A stretch of DNA of 64,000 nucleotides from Mimachlamys varia (lineage: Eukaryota; Mollusca; Bivalvia; Pectinida; Pectinidae), in assembly GCA_947623455.1 (NCBI GenBank), contig OX392538.1, positions 22,505,001 through 22,569,000 of the forward strand. Direction: 5' to 3'. Of this stretch, positions 14,751 through 26,794 are shown piece after piece. Under the pieces are notes generated by a model that had not been told where the DNA came from, made no database searches, and worked only from the letters and a program-made list of their open reading frames with translations. Every line of letters begins with the position of its first letter. Positions within the stretch are counted from its first letter, which is position 1. The translations under genes and the position numbers were made by a program.

Positions 14751-17700
14751 TTCTAAATGACACCAACCTTCCTACCAATTGTATGACATTCCCAATGACT
14801 ACAACATTCCTACCAATTGTATGACATTCCAAATGACTACAACCTTCCTACCAATTGTATGACACTCCCAATGACTACAACCTTCCTACCAATTGTAAGA
14901 CATTCCCAATGACTACAACCTTCCTACCAATTGTAAGACATTCCCAATGACTACAACCTTTCTACCAATTGTATGACATTCCCAATGACTACAACCTTCC
15001 TACCAATTGTAAGACATTCCCAATGACTACAACCTTCCTACCAATTGTAAGACATTCCCAATGACTACAACCTTCCTACCAATTGTAAGACATTCCCAAT
15101 GACTACAACCTTTCTACCAATTGTATGACATTCCCAATGACTACAACCTTCCTACCAATTGTAAGACATTCCCAATGACTACAACCTTCCTACCAATTGT
15201 AAGACATTCCCAATGAATACAACCTTCCTACCAATTGTATGACATTCCCAATGACTACAACCTTTCTACCAATTGTATGACATTCCCAATGACTACAACC
15301 TTCCTACCAATTGTATGACATTCCCAATGACTACAACCTTTCTACCAATTGTATGACATTCCCAATGACTACAACCTTCCTACCAATTGTAAGACATTCC
15401 CAATGACTACAACCTTCCTACCAATTGTATGACATTCCCAATGACTACAACCTTTCTACCAATTGTATGACATTCCCAATGACTACAACCTTCCTACCAA
15501 TTGTATGACATTCCCAATGACTACAACCTTCCTACCAATTGTAAGACATTCCCAATGACTACAACTTTTCTACAAAATTGTATGACATTCCAAATGACTA
15601 CAACCTTCCTACCAATTGTATGACATTCCCAATGACTACAACTTTTCTACCAATTGTAAGACATTCCCAATGACTACAACCTTCCTACCAATTGTAAGAC
15701 ATTCCCAATGACTACAACCTTCCTACCAATTGTATGACATTCCCAATGACTACAACCTTCCTACCAATTGTATGACATTCCCAATGACTACAACCTTCCT
15801 ACCAATTGAAAGACATTCCCAATGACTACAACCTTCCTACCAATTGTAAGACATTCTAAATGACTACAACCTTCCTACCAATTGTATGACATTCCCAATG
15901 ACCCTTCAACCTTCCTACCAATTGTATGACATTCCCAATGACTACAACCTTCCTACCAATTGTATGTCATTCTAAATGACTACAACCGTCCTACCAATTG
16001 TAAGACATTCCCAATGACTACAACTTTCCTACCAATTGTAAGACATTCCCAATGACTACAACCTTCCTACCAATTGTAAGACATTCCCAATGACTACAAC
16101 CTTCCTACCAATTGTAAGACATTCCCAATGACTACAACTTTCCTACCAATATATGACATTCCCAATGACTACAACCTTCCTACCAATTGTATGACATTCG
16201 GAATGACTACAACCTTCCTACCACTTGTATGACATTCTAAATGACACCAACCTTCCTACCAATTGTAAGACATTCCCAATGACTACAACCTTCCTTCCAA
16301 TTGTAAGACATTCCCAATGACTACAACTTTCCTACCAATTGTAAGACATTCCCAATGACTACAACCTTCCTACCAATTGTAAGACATTCCCAATGACTAC
16401 AACCTTCCTACCAATTGTAAGACATTCCCAATGACTACAACCTTCCTACCAATTGTAAGACATTCCCAATGACTACAACCTTCCTACCAATTGTATGACA
16501 TTCCCAATGACTACAACCTTCCTACCAATTGTATGACATTCTAAAAGACACCAACCTTCCTACCAATTGTAAGACATTCCAAATGACTACAACCTTTCTA
16601 CCAATTGTATGACATTCCCAATGACTACAACCTTCCTTCCAATTGTAAGACATTCCCAATGACTACAACCTTCCTACCAATTGTATGACATTCCCAATGA
16701 CTACAACCTTCCTACCAATTGTATGACATTCCAAATGACTACAACCTTCCTACCAATTGTATGACATTCCCAATGACTACAACCTTTCTACCAATTGTAA
16801 GACATTCCCAATGACTACAACCTTTCTACCAATTGTAAGACAGTCCCAATGACTACAACCTTCCTACCAATTGTAAGACATTCCCAATGACTACAACCTT
16901 CCTACTAATTGTAAGACATTTCCAATGACTACAACCTTTCTACCAATTGTATGACATCCCAATGACTACAACCTTCCTACCAATTGTAAGACATTCCCAA
17001 TGACTACAACCTTCCTACCAATTGTAAGACATTCCCAATGACTACAACCTTCCTACCAATTGTAAGACATTCCAAATGACTACAACCTTCCTACCAATTG
17101 TAAGACATTCCCAATGACTACAACCTTCCTACCAATTGTAAGACATTCCCAATGACTACAACCTTCCTACCAAATATATGACATTCCCAATGACTACAAC
17201 TTTCCTACCAATTGTAAGACATTCCCAATGACTACAACCTTCCTACCAATTGTAAGACATTCCCAATGACTACAACCTTCCTACCAAATATATGACATTC
17301 CCAATGACTACAACCTTCCTTCCAATTGTAAGACATTCCCAATGACTACAACCTTCCTTCCAATTGTAAGACATTCCCAATGACTACAACCTTCCTACCA
17401 ATTGTATGACATTCTAAATGACTACAACCTTCCTACCAATTGTAAGACATTCCCAATGACTACAACCTTCCTACCAATTGTATGACATTCCCAATGACTA
17501 CAACCTTCCTACCAATTGTATGACATTCCCAATGACTACAACCTTCCTACCAATTGTAAGACATTCCCAATGACTACAACCTTCCTACCAATTGTAAGAC
17601 ATTCCCAATGACTACAACCTTCCTACCAATTGTATGACATTCTAAATGACTACAACCTTCCTACCAATTGTAAGACATTCCCAATGACTACAACCTTCCT

Positions 17701-18050
17701 ACCAATTGTATGACATTCCCAATGACTACAACCTTTCTACCAATTGTATGACATTCCCAATGACTTCAACCTTCCTTCCAATTGTATGACATTCCCAATG
17801 ACTACAACCTTCCTACCAATTGTATGACATTCCCAATGACTACAACCTTCCTACCAATTGTATGACATTCCCAATGACTACAACCTTTCTACCAATTGTA
17901 AGACATTCCCAATGACTACAACCTTCCTACCAATTGTATGACATTCCCAATGACTACAACCTTCCTACCAATTGTATGACATTCCCAATGACTACAACCT
18001 TCCTACCAATTGTATGACATTCTAAATGACTACAACCTTCCTACCAATGG
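14110..18050. repeat. Long satellite duplication, copy 2
   Basis: This is the partner of the block at 8,750-12,690, at a constant offset of 5,361 bp. The match begins near the CTAAATGACACC monomer at about 14,140 and is lost near 18,050, where the terminal, more degenerate monomers start. Confidence 0.85.
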
Positions 18051-18293
18051 TAAGACATTCCCAATGACTACAACCTTCCTTCCAATTGTAAGACATTCCC
18101 AATGACTACAACCTTCCTACCAATTGTAAGACATTCCCAATGACTACAACCTTCCTACCAATTGTAAGACATTCCCAATGACTCTACAACCTTACTACCA
18201 ATTGTAAGACATTCCAAATGACTCTACAACCTTCTTTACTAGTTGCTAGACATTCCTATTGACTCTACAACCTTCCTACCAATTCTATGACCT

Positions 18294-18514
18294 TTCAGTC
18301 AATAGTGTTACATCCACAAGCTTACAATGACTGTATTCATTGCCAACCAATCACTAGACTTTAGTACATACTTCCAATAAAGTATTTGACTTTCTTATAT
18401 TTCAACAATGTATACTAGGATTCTACAACTTTTCTACCAGTTTTATTATTGCATTCATTACAATATTTATGCTATATTAAAATACTGTAAACATATTTAC
18501 TTTGGAGCACTCAT
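18294..18514. other. Satellite border, unique AT-rich DNA
   Basis: Monomers become irregular from 18,181 (extra CT in ACTCTACAACC, length changes). Only scraps of the monomer remain, such as TTCTACAACTTTTCTACCAG near 18,420. No gene is seen. Confidence 0.7.
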
Positions 18515-18828
18515 TATTTTGAAGCACTCAAAGCGGTTCACAAATTATTATCCGTGGTTATAGGGCTTTAATAATCAACCAATATCTTTCTCAACTCCCT
18601 TGGGAGCTAGCATACAACCGATGCTGTAATCTCTCTGCCCACAGCTAGCATTCTATAATTTCTAGCACTACCCAACCACGTACTTATTTACAGCTAAGTT
18701 GACTGGAACAAGCAGAGTAAAAGTATCTTGCTCAAGGATACAACACAAGTGCCATGGCCGGGACTCGAACTCGCAACCCGTCGATCACGATCCCGGTGTC
18801 CTACCACTAGACTACCATGCCTGTACAT
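18515..18828 (-). mobile_element. tRNA-derived SINE (minus strand)
   Basis: On the minus strand, 18,821-18,751 reads as a 71-nt tRNA-like head. An A-box-like TAGTCTAGTGG and a B-box-like GAGTTCGAGTCCC are present, and the end heptamers GGCATGG/CCATGGC pair at 6 of 7 positions; the anticodon arm does not fold well. The body continues to about 18,515 and ends in a tail, AAGCGGTTCACAAATTAT in plus-strand letters, that recurs near 56,540. A tRNA-like head, an unrelated body and a second tail copy are what a SINE shows. I recall similar SINEs in molluscs, possibly of the V-SINE/RUDI type, but the family name is a guess. Confidence 0.75.
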
Positions 18829-20137
18829 TTACAGCAGATATGAAAATAACAAAAAATAATTTTAGTTGCCAGCTGTTAAAAGGATAGAGATGTCACTAAC
18901 ACCACAGTTACACTGGCTTCTGATTTATCAGTTTTTACATACAGACAGACAATAACATAAGTGGCCAACTGTTTCGGCCCTCCAGTACTGGTACATATTG
19001 ATTTATCGGTTAGGATCAGGGCACCTGTCACTACTAACAGTACATTTACCCACAGGTCCTACATTCATTCTCAATCAACTTCAGTCGTCATGGTTGTGGT
19101 TGTTTCCCGCTTTTTATGCGATTTTATTGATTTCAACAATTTTTAAACATTTTTTTCTATCAAATTTCTTTCAGTGAAATCTATGAGCAATAAATACAGT
19201 CTAGTTTGAAATATATTTGAATCATCAATCTAAATAGGATTTTTTTTGTTATTTCATCATCCTTATGAGTCTATCTGCGCTACATATTTTTTAAATGTGA
19301 GAAAAGAGAAAATTTTTCTGTGACAATAATAATTTTATAAATCAGTACATGTTTCATTAAGTAATAAGAAAAAGGATTGGAAATTGTGAAAAGGACAAAT
19401 CACTATGCATCAACCCAGCCTTGGTTTCGACCAAACCTAGGGCCGTGATAAATTCAGACAAATGCTGTACCATGGCATACCCTATTGGCAATTTTGGCAA
19501 TAATTAGCATAGTGGTAGTCCCCCAGGGGGGGGGGGGATGGAGGGGGCTTCGTCTTAACTTATTTGCTAAGAGGGTACTTATTAAAAGAAACAAAATCTG
19601 CATCAATTGACAATTTAAAAATCCTTGAAAACAGACTAAGTTGATTGCGAGACTAAATATTTAGTATTAACCAGGGGTTACAAATGTGTGGTTGAAAACA
19701 GAATGCTTGAATTATTTAATAATTGGTGGGAAATTGAGGAATATTTCTCATAAAGGGTTTTATTGAAGCATATACAATGCACTCACTTTGTAATTTTTCG
19801 ACCAGGTGAGCTGAAATTAACTGAATTCTATCACATATATAGTTAATCAGAAAAATTGTGCACTATATCATAAAATACTGCCACCATTTGTCAAACCCAC
19901 TTTTGGTATAACTATAGATAATGTGTGTATTACTGCCACGTGAAATACATTTGTAAGTGTCTACATTGAATCAGGGAGGGATGTAACATTAGTTTGAGAC
20001 ACAGACATCATAGGTAACATTTTTTATGTCAGGACCATAATAAAAAGGTAAGATTATAATTTTGTACTGAAGTGGAAAATATGATTCAGTGAAAATAAGA
20101 TTAACTGCAATTTGAAATTTATGTTGGCAATAACCGA
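18829..20137. other. No gene seen; AT-rich DNA
   Basis: AT-rich sequence with short scattered ORFs only. A run of about a dozen G sits at 19,527-19,538 after CCCCCA. Nothing here supports a gene. Confidence 0.6.
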
Positions 20138-20222
20138 ACTCATTTACCCCTAACATTTCATAATGAACTTTCCCAATCTTTGAATTGGAAGGGTTCAAAT
20201 GGGTCTTCTGGGGTGGATGAGT
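20138..20222. mobile_element. MITE-like element, copy 1
   Basis: Short element with inverted ends CTCATTTACCCC and GGGGTGGATGAG around a core CTTTGAATTGGAAG. It aligns along its length with 21,708-21,796, so it is a dispersed family. Ends are only about 12 bp, so its class is unclear. Confidence 0.55.
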
Positions 20223-21707
20223 ATAAAGGACAAACAAACCCAGTTGATATCTGACATTGTTTTAGATTATTAACTGATTAGACAATTAACATCCAGATCT
20301 AGCCTTTCTCTAAAGAAACAGGTAAACTATAAAGCTTACCCCATTGCCAGCCGTTAACATGTACTGGACAATAAGGTCAATTTTTTTGGTTATGTATGAT
20401 AATTTAGACATAAAAAAATCAAAGTTGAAGTGAAGGATTTCCAGACAAGATAGCCAATAGCACAAAGGGAGGCAACAGCAAGTTGTTTCACAATCTTTCC
20501 TAAATCTCAAACGAAATGGATATTATATCCTTTATACTAGGTACATATCAAACTTTTAAAATATTTTCCACACTGAATAAAACCGTAAACAATGACCCTG
20601 AAATTATTTATTTGGTACATCAAAATCCACCTGAGACATCATCTGTTGAAGTAAACACTTTAATCTTAATAATAATGAAGTATTTTGGAACATACTTATG
20701 GGAAATAAATCAGTGTACGATAAACATACATATTTTAGTGATTATCTTATTTTAGCTCTTTTCGCGTTGACAAATTTTCATGAAATCATGATTACACAAA
20801 TTTGAGATTTCTAAGGAAAGCATAAATGTAGTTGCACCCAACTAATTATTGTGCTTATCTGCTAAAATTTGGTAATGTGCTATAATTTGTAAAATAGTTA
20901 TGTTTTCAGTCATTTGTCATCCTTTATAATACAAACATTATGGAATTTAGCTTGATTCCACCGGCTGTCAGTTTGAACAGGGTTTAAAGTGACTATGGTA
21001 ACTGGGGCCCTATCATCATTTATATTTTTTTTTATTTATAATCAGACCATTTGGACCTTAGATGGACCTACAGCTAGGTTCAAAGTTTACTATAATTTGG
21101 AGAAAAAAATATTTTGTCTGGGCACGCGAAATATAGATATCTCATTAGTAAGATTAAAAAGTCATATCTCAAAGTAGATGTATATTTATATCTCCATTGT
21201 GTCAACTGACACAAGAATTGATATTAACGGACCGTAATTTGACTGTGTGATGAATGCTAATAATGAAGTCCCGGAGTCAGAAGCATAATCAGTGAAGAAA
21301 GAGGACAATGTATGCAAAGAACTATCTGGAGCACCATTACACTAAATCATACTAGGACAGGGGTCAAAGGTCACAAATTATACCAGGACAGGGGTCAAGG
21401 GTCACACACTTGTCCTGACTATTAATTACAGGTAGTAAAGGTAAATAAGTCCCACCTACTTATTTAGAAAGTATGAACTATATCTTCGGTGGAATTACAG
21501 AAGTTACGACACATTCAATTACAGCTATTCAGGAATGTGTGTATTTGAAGGATGTAAATATATTTAAGAGAACCATACTGTACATATGAAATGACGTGTC
21601 AAAAGTCTTAATTTTGTGATAAGTTATCTATGTTAATATACTTTTTTTTTCAAGAAAAAATCGTGACTTCATTTACAACAATTTTTAACTTGACATGCTT
21701 TTAGAGA
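20223..21707. other. No gene seen
   Basis: AT-rich noncoding DNA. A partly repeated segment of about 31 bp, twice, at 21,353-21,410 carries the sequences GGGTCAAAGGTCA and GGGTCAAGGGTCA, listed separately. Confidence 0.5.
21361..21404 (+). promoter_or_regulatory. Two DR1-like nuclear-receptor half-site pairs
   Basis: GGGTCA-A-AGGTCA at 21,361-21,373 and GGGTCA-A-GGGTCA at 21,392-21,404 are direct repeats with 1-bp spacing, the layout bound by RXR, COUP-TF and HNF4-type receptors. They lie in a duplicated short segment and no gene start is visible nearby, so chance or repeat origin is quite possible. Confidence 0.25.
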
Positions 21708-21796
21708 ATTAACTCATTCACACTGAGATTTCATAGTGCGCTATTCCAACCTTTGAATTGGAAGAGTTGAAATATGTTTCTTCAGGAGTGAGTGAG
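21708..21796. mobile_element. MITE-like element, copy 2
   Basis: Diverged copy of the element at 20,138-20,222, with ends CTCATTCACACTGA and TCAGGAGTGAGTGAG and the same CTTTGAATTGGAAG core. Confidence 0.55.
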
Positions 21797-22019
21797 TGAA
21801 AGTACTTCAATCATATTGTAATATTCATCTCCATGGATTAAAGTTATTATCCCCCCTCCCCCATGTACAAAGGTTATAGTGTATATGATACATGTCACCC
21901 TGTCTAAATACAATCTGTCTATAGTAATTATATCCATACAGATATACAACTTAAAATCACCAATACAAAATCCACTTGTCTATAACATGAGGCCCAATGG
22001 GCCTGTGTAGTTCATTAGA

Positions 22020-22465
22020 TATCATCAACAATCGAGGCTTCTTTGTTATTGAGAAGTCTTTCAAAGGTTTTAAACATAGCAACCCCGGTGACCTGTGAAT
22101 ATAGGTCGAGGTCATTCATTTGACAAACTTGGTAAGCCTTCATTTCTGCATGCTACATGTACGATATTTGTTTCCTGGACCTTTTGGTTATCAAAAAGAG
22201 TCTGTTTAAAAATTTAACATATTTGACCTCTATGACTTTGAAAGTGTGTTAACCTAATTAATTCATTTGGACAAACTTGGTAGCTCTTTATCACATAATG
22301 TTATGTTGCTAACCCAATACCACTACACCTTGGTCTTTTTGTTAAACACATTTGACCCCTGAGACATTGAAAGTGGGTCAAGGTCAATCATTTGAACAAA
22401 CGTGTTAGTCCTTCATCTCAGCATACCACTGACCCAGTATCAGTATCATAACATTTTTGGTTATT
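22020..22465. repeat. Dispersed GACC/GTTATTGAGAAG repeat array
   Basis: Degenerate units of about 120-155 bp, each with TTGTTATTGAGAAG, AACATATTTGACC, a GACCTTGA-like string and CATTTGAACAAACTTGGTAG. The same family forms a longer array at 30,690-31,215 and appears in diverged form at 27,700-28,260. No coding capacity. Confidence 0.7.
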
Positions 22466-22659
22466 GAGAAGAATTTATCAAAAGTAAAAATCTTGATACC
22501 GGATGATGGAAGGGCAACAAGATGACTAGGAACCTGGAGATTGAGAAGGTGGAGATCGAGAAGGTGGAAGCATGCTATTCTCTTTCCTATTACAAATAGT
22601 GTCCGTGGCACTCCTGTGGTGACAGTGGAGTTAGAACCTTGGTTGTGGTGTTCGGGGAT

Positions 22660-22893
22660 GATCACATTTAAAAAGGGGGAGTAGTGTGGCAGATTTTAAT
22701 TGTACATAAGATTTAGGTTACCTTCTAGCTTCAAGCTAGAGGGAATTTTCTTGCCTGTTACAACTGTAAGACCATAGCTGTATGTATCAAGGATAGCTAT
22801 GCTCCAACATAAACAAGTCAGGCTGTGTCTACGACACTGGTGTACAGGTAACTTACGATCAACGAATCAAATAAATTAAAACCATTCAACATT
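22660..22893 (+). mobile_element. Possible solo or 3' LTR remnant
   Basis: A purine tract, AAAAAGGGGGAGTAG (about 22,670-22,684), is followed at once by TGTGGCAG. About 205 bp later the segment ends in ACA after an AATAAA-type signal (CAAATAAATTAAAACC). A polypurine tract then TGT...ACA is the layout of the 3' end of a Gypsy-like LTR retrotransposon. No second LTR or clear pol reading frame is in view, so this stays tentative. Confidence 0.35.
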
Positions 22894-22934
22894 TTGTTTC
22901 TGCCCAAAGGGAAGTAACCCAAACTCCCTGAACT

Positions 22935-23170
22935 ACCATGAAGATTTGTGTAAACTACTATGAAGATAAAACTGTGTATATGTGTAAACTACTATGAAGA
23001 TAAAACTGTGTATTTGTGTAAATGTTTATTTGTGTAAACTACTATGAAGATAAAACTGTGTATTTGTGTAAATGTTTATTTTTGTAAACTTCTATGAAGA
23101 TAAAACTGTGTATTTTTGTAAATGTTTATTTGTGTGAACTACTATGAAGATAAAACTGTGTATTTGTGTA
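22935..23170. repeat. Minisatellite, two unit lengths
   Basis: TACTATGAAGATAAAACTGT recurs five times from about 22,960 to 23,160. Units come in short and longer forms, the longer with an added TTTGTGTAAATGTTTAT. The small ORF running through it is a by-product of the repeat. Confidence 0.85.
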
Positions 23171-24315
23171 TCATCTGGATTCCATGGTTTAACAATGTTA
23201 GGCAAATCTTCAACTCGTGCATTAGCGGCTTCTTCTTTCATTGTTTTTTCCCCACCATTTTCCTACCTTTGTTATATCAGTTCCAACAAAACACATGCAA
23301 ACATAATATTATTTCTGAAATAAATACACCACATTTGTACAGTGATAACTACAGTTAAAGCCCTAGCTAGCGACCATGAATTAACAAATTAGTTCCAGAA
23401 ACGGGTTACAGAATATTTTAGAGCCATTTCAGGACAAATATATGTTAAATAAAAATTCACATATTGATGAAAGATGATTGCTTAAATGTCGGAAATCTCC
23501 CTTCTGATGTACCTCACAGCGGACACAGTGGCTATATAATTAGCGGTTTAACTTCCATTCAAAAATCATTAAAGATATAGGGTTATCGTTTTCAGGGATG
23601 ATTTAATGGCACACAGCACTCAACACTAATCATTTGTAATAAAAGATGTGGAGTTTGGACGGACGTGTACGATTTCATGCGACATCTGTTGTACTGCTGA
23701 AAATAAACACGGCGATTCTCTCTAATATATCAACAATTATACCTGTTCTAGTTGGTGGCAAAATTTACACTGAGAAATGTATGCCCAGTTAAACTTTCAC
23801 CCTTAACAAGTAAAATCTATATTCGACCATTATAAATGTTTCTCATTAACATAAAAATAATCTTTTCTACTGTTAGTTGTAATGATAAATTCAAAGACGT
23901 CATAGCATCAGAAAAAGGCGAAAATTAGAATGCAGTAATAATTTTCGGTATACAGTTTATAGGTGTCAGTGTGTGTTGAAAATAAATATGACTGAAAGAA
24001 AAAAAAAACTTCGCTACAACTGTATGTTTTTCTCTTACTGTATGTATTCTTGTTCAATGTATTATAGGTATATTTTTTTCAAAATTTATCATTTCATAAT
24101 TAGATATGCAAGAATACCAAAATTACATGTCAAACTATTGTCTTTTTAGCTTGTCTGAATGGTAGAACCTAATACTGGTGTAAACACTTTCACTACAAAT
24201 ATGTATAAGTTCAAAGCTGGCGATGAATTGACGGAATCATGATCACTTGTCCTCTGGATGATATCAACTCTCTTAGAGAAACATGTTGTCAGTCTGTCAG
24301 ATCTGGAAATCTAAG
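23171..24315. other. No gene seen
   Basis: AT-rich noncoding sequence with a short A-tract at about 24,000. No repeat or gene recognised. Confidence 0.5.
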
Positions 24316-24610
24316 ATTCCTTCGAAGTAAATCTTTCCTCTGTAACTAACATAGATGTCATCGTAGCCATCTTGTTTTGTCATTATTTTAAAGCGTACAA
24401 ATTTAAAGCTCACATAGAACTTTCCTCTGTAACTAATTATAACATAGATGTCAACATAGCCATCTTGTTTTGTTATTATTTCAAAGTGTACAAATTAAGG
24501 TCACATAGAACTTTCATCTGTAAGTAATTATAACATAGATGTCAACATCATAAGCCATCTTGGTTTGTCATAAATTTAAAGTGTACAAATTAAGCTCACA
24601 TAGAATATTG
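24316..24610. repeat. Tandem repeat, about 90-95 bp, three copies
   Basis: Units contain ACATAGATGTCAACATAGCC, CATCTTGTTTTGT and a CTCACATAGAACTTTC-like end. Three diverged copies lie in direct order. Confidence 0.75.
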
Positions 24611-24789
24611 AGGCCTAATGCGAGATACTTTAAACCAGAGGGTTGTGGAGAATTATTTTACTGATGGTAAATTATGACACGTACACCATCGACAATTGGA
24701 ATCGGGAGGCCTATATATGTATAATTAATCGATCCTTACCGATCAGTACGATACTAAATAAGAATAGCATTTTATTAATAACACACTGT

Positions 24790-25085
24790 TAAAAATGTCT
24801 ACAGGGGCTCACATTGATATACCCCCAACCTCCGCAAAGTGGTCAAGTATAATCTTTGACCCTTAATTGAACCATGACCGATGACCACAAAAAATCTGAT
24901 GTAGACCATGATCATATACATAGAAACATAGATCATATGATGCTATCGTAAAAATATGAACCAAATCTGATGAGGGGTTCATAAGATATGTTGAACACAC
25001 GGTCCGGATGCCCACATGCACGCACGGACGCACAGGTAAAAGTGATTACTATATAAACAGTACCCCATAATGCGGGTAGGGTGGG
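24790..25085. repeat. Probable dispersed repeat fragment
   Basis: Contains TTTGACCCTTAATTGAACCATGACC and ends in a string of GCACGGACGCACAGG type followed by a G/T-rich tail. Pieces of this style recur near 28,210-28,300 and 34,610. No coding sequence. Confidence 0.4.
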
Positions 25086-25319
25086 GTATTTTAATAACAA
25101 ATGAAGGGCAACACTAACATTGCACAGAAACAGATTCCCTTTTGGCGAGAAATTAACTGAGCATTAGTTTCTCAGTATGAAGCATACACCTCTCAAAGTC
25201 TTTTCTCTGAAAAAAAATTGCTTCACTGGATAAAGCACAAAATTCATTAATAAACCGCTGGATAATGAATTGTTGCACAAAAAAGGAAAAAACTAACTTT
25301 AGAAAGTGTTTGTACTCAC

Positions 25320-25529
25320 GGTTGGCTGAGTCTGTGTAGAATAACTGCCATAGGCCGCAGGGTTGGGCTGGTTGTAGCGTAGTGTATTGGGACGGCCAAA
25401 CATTGGCTGGGGGTTCGAATTCTGCTGCCACATGCCGGCGGGTGTGTTTGCGGAAGGGTAGGCCTGGGAGCTCGGCGTAGCTGTGGGAGACATAGCCGTG
25501 CGCTTCGGAGTATATACTGTCCGGTTTTG
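25320..25529 (-). CDS. Candidate coding exon, Pro/Gln/Ser-rich
   Basis: On the minus strand a 210-nt segment is open in one frame, with consensus splice signals at both ends: TTTTCAG before it (25,530-25,536) and CC/GTGAGT after it (25,312-25,319). It is exactly 70 codons and phase 0 at both ends. It encodes a low-complexity stretch rich in Pro, Gln, Asn, Ser and Thr, starting QNRTVYTPKR and including GMWQQNSNPQPMFGR. Codons are much richer in G and C than the surrounding DNA, which favours a real exon. I do not recognise the protein; scaffold or transcription-coactivator proteins often have such segments. The exon at 35,533-35,682 on the same strand, also phase 0, could belong to the same gene. 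Confidence 0.55.
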
Positions 25530-26354
25530 CTGAAAATGTTAAAGAATAAATAAACGTAATCAAGTACTGTGTGGGACTTGAATACAGTGTGTTGAGACTT
25601 CAGATCAGATACATACTGCCAGGTGAGGGGCTTCGTGGGGAATCTATATCCTTTAAAACATCCACATCAATCTATTTCATTTATTAATTACAAAAATCAA
25701 TGCCCATTTTGAGTATATATTAATAAAAGATAGGTTTTAAATAAAACATAATTAAACATTTTGTCTTAGCATTTGTGCAGATTTAGATACAATTTTGTTT
25801 TGTTGTTTTAATTAAATACCCCTATTGTCCCTTTAAAATGTACCCAGATGCTTCAACATGGATTGTCATGAAAATTCATTGTATGTAAATGAGGAGATGT
25901 AGGTGAATAATCTGCAGGATGGCCAATAGTACCACATGTCACACTAACATGCTTATCACAAATATTACCCCAGCTTTATCAGTAATCAGTTGAGCTCACG
26001 CATATTTTATTTCAACCAATAAGTTACACATTCATTAAAAATTTCTCAGGCTGAATTTTAATTCTGCTAAAATATAAATTAAATTTTCAACCATGAAGAC
26101 TATTACATTGACTGAAATCATGACAAAATGATAAATTATATATTCGTCCTTCACAACTTAAGCTGAGTAGGCTGATGTACATGTGGTATCAGCTGAAGTT
26201 TGGAAGTACCAACACTCACCTCCTGGTTAGCTTAATTCTTTGTCTTTTAAATACTCTAGTCAAGTCAACATGACATCAGCTGAGAAATTGCCATTTATAT
26301 TCATCAAATTCTAAACAAACTTCTTCAATAATATAAATTTAGAAATTTATCTAA
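25530..26354. other. No gene seen (intron-like)
   Basis: AT-rich noncoding sequence upstream of the candidate exon on the minus strand. No repeat family was recognised. Confidence 0.5.
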
Positions 26355-26735
26355 AAACATATGATGGTTTGTACAACTGTTCTGTAATATGATGGTTTAT
26401 ACAACTGTTCTGTATTATGATGGTTTGAACAACTGTTCTGTAATACGATGGTTTGTACAACTGGTCTGTAATATGATGGTTTGTACAACTGTTCTGTAAT
26501 ATGATGGTTTGTACAACTGTTCTGTAATATGATGGTTTGTACAACTGCTCTGTAATATGATGGTTTATACAACTGTTCTGTAATATGATGGTTTGTATAA
26601 CTGTTCTGTAATATGATGGTTTGTACAACTGTTCTGTAATATGATGGTTTATACAACTGTTCTGTAATATGATGGTTTATACAACTGTTCTGTAATATGA
26701 TGGTTTATACAACTGTTCTGTTATATGGTGTGTAT
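26355..26735. repeat. 28-bp minisatellite, 13-14 copies
   Basis: The unit GATGGTTTGTACAACTGTTC plus TGTAATAT repeats every 28 bp with single-base variants (GTAC/ATAC/GAAC). Because 28 is 1 mod 3 the array is open in more than one minus-strand frame, which explains the 93- and 101-codon ORFs there; they are not genes. Confidence 0.95.
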
Positions 26736-26794
26736 AAACCTTTCGAAGTTGATAAAAAAAATTTAATTTAATCAATTCATAGAGAAGTTAGAGT

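Larger units (their letters stand above)
1..18293. repeat. 38-bp satellite array
   Basis: The whole interval is a head-to-tail array of a 38-bp monomer containing TACCAATTGTATGAC, with CAATTG as a palindromic core. Period 38 can be read directly: the unit starting at 1 recurs at 39 and 77. Recurrent variants are TATGAC/TAAGAC, CCCAATG/CTAAATG/CCAAATG, ACTACAAC/ACACCAAC/ACTTCAAC and ACCAATT/ACTAATT. The first 2 kb is rich in CTAAATG and ACTAATT forms; the part beyond 5 kb is rich in TAAGAC and CCCAATG forms, so different sub-blocks amplified separately. The array runs off the left edge of the window. Stops occur in every frame and no ORF of note is present. Whether it is centromeric, subtelomeric or interstitial cannot be told from here. 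Confidence 0.98.

Noticed and set aside
1..18293. CRISPR-like regular repeat
   Set aside because: The repeats are contiguous 38-bp monomers with no unique spacers, in a eukaryotic genome. This is a satellite.
1..18293. Centromere call
   Set aside because: A long satellite alone does not show centromere function; no CENP-B-like box was seen and no chromosomal context is available.
18751..18821. Functional tRNA gene
   Set aside because: The acceptor and T-arm parts look tRNA-like, but the anticodon arm does not pair and the sequence continues into a SINE body.
25153..25563. 136-codon minus-strand ORF
   Set aside because: It reads the candidate exon at 25,320-25,529 in the wrong frame and runs past the splice sites. 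The phase-0 frame is more convincing.
26347..26656. ORFs of 93 and 101 codons on the minus strand
   Set aside because: They are translations of the 28-bp minisatellite in two frames, with a repeating peptide and no start context.
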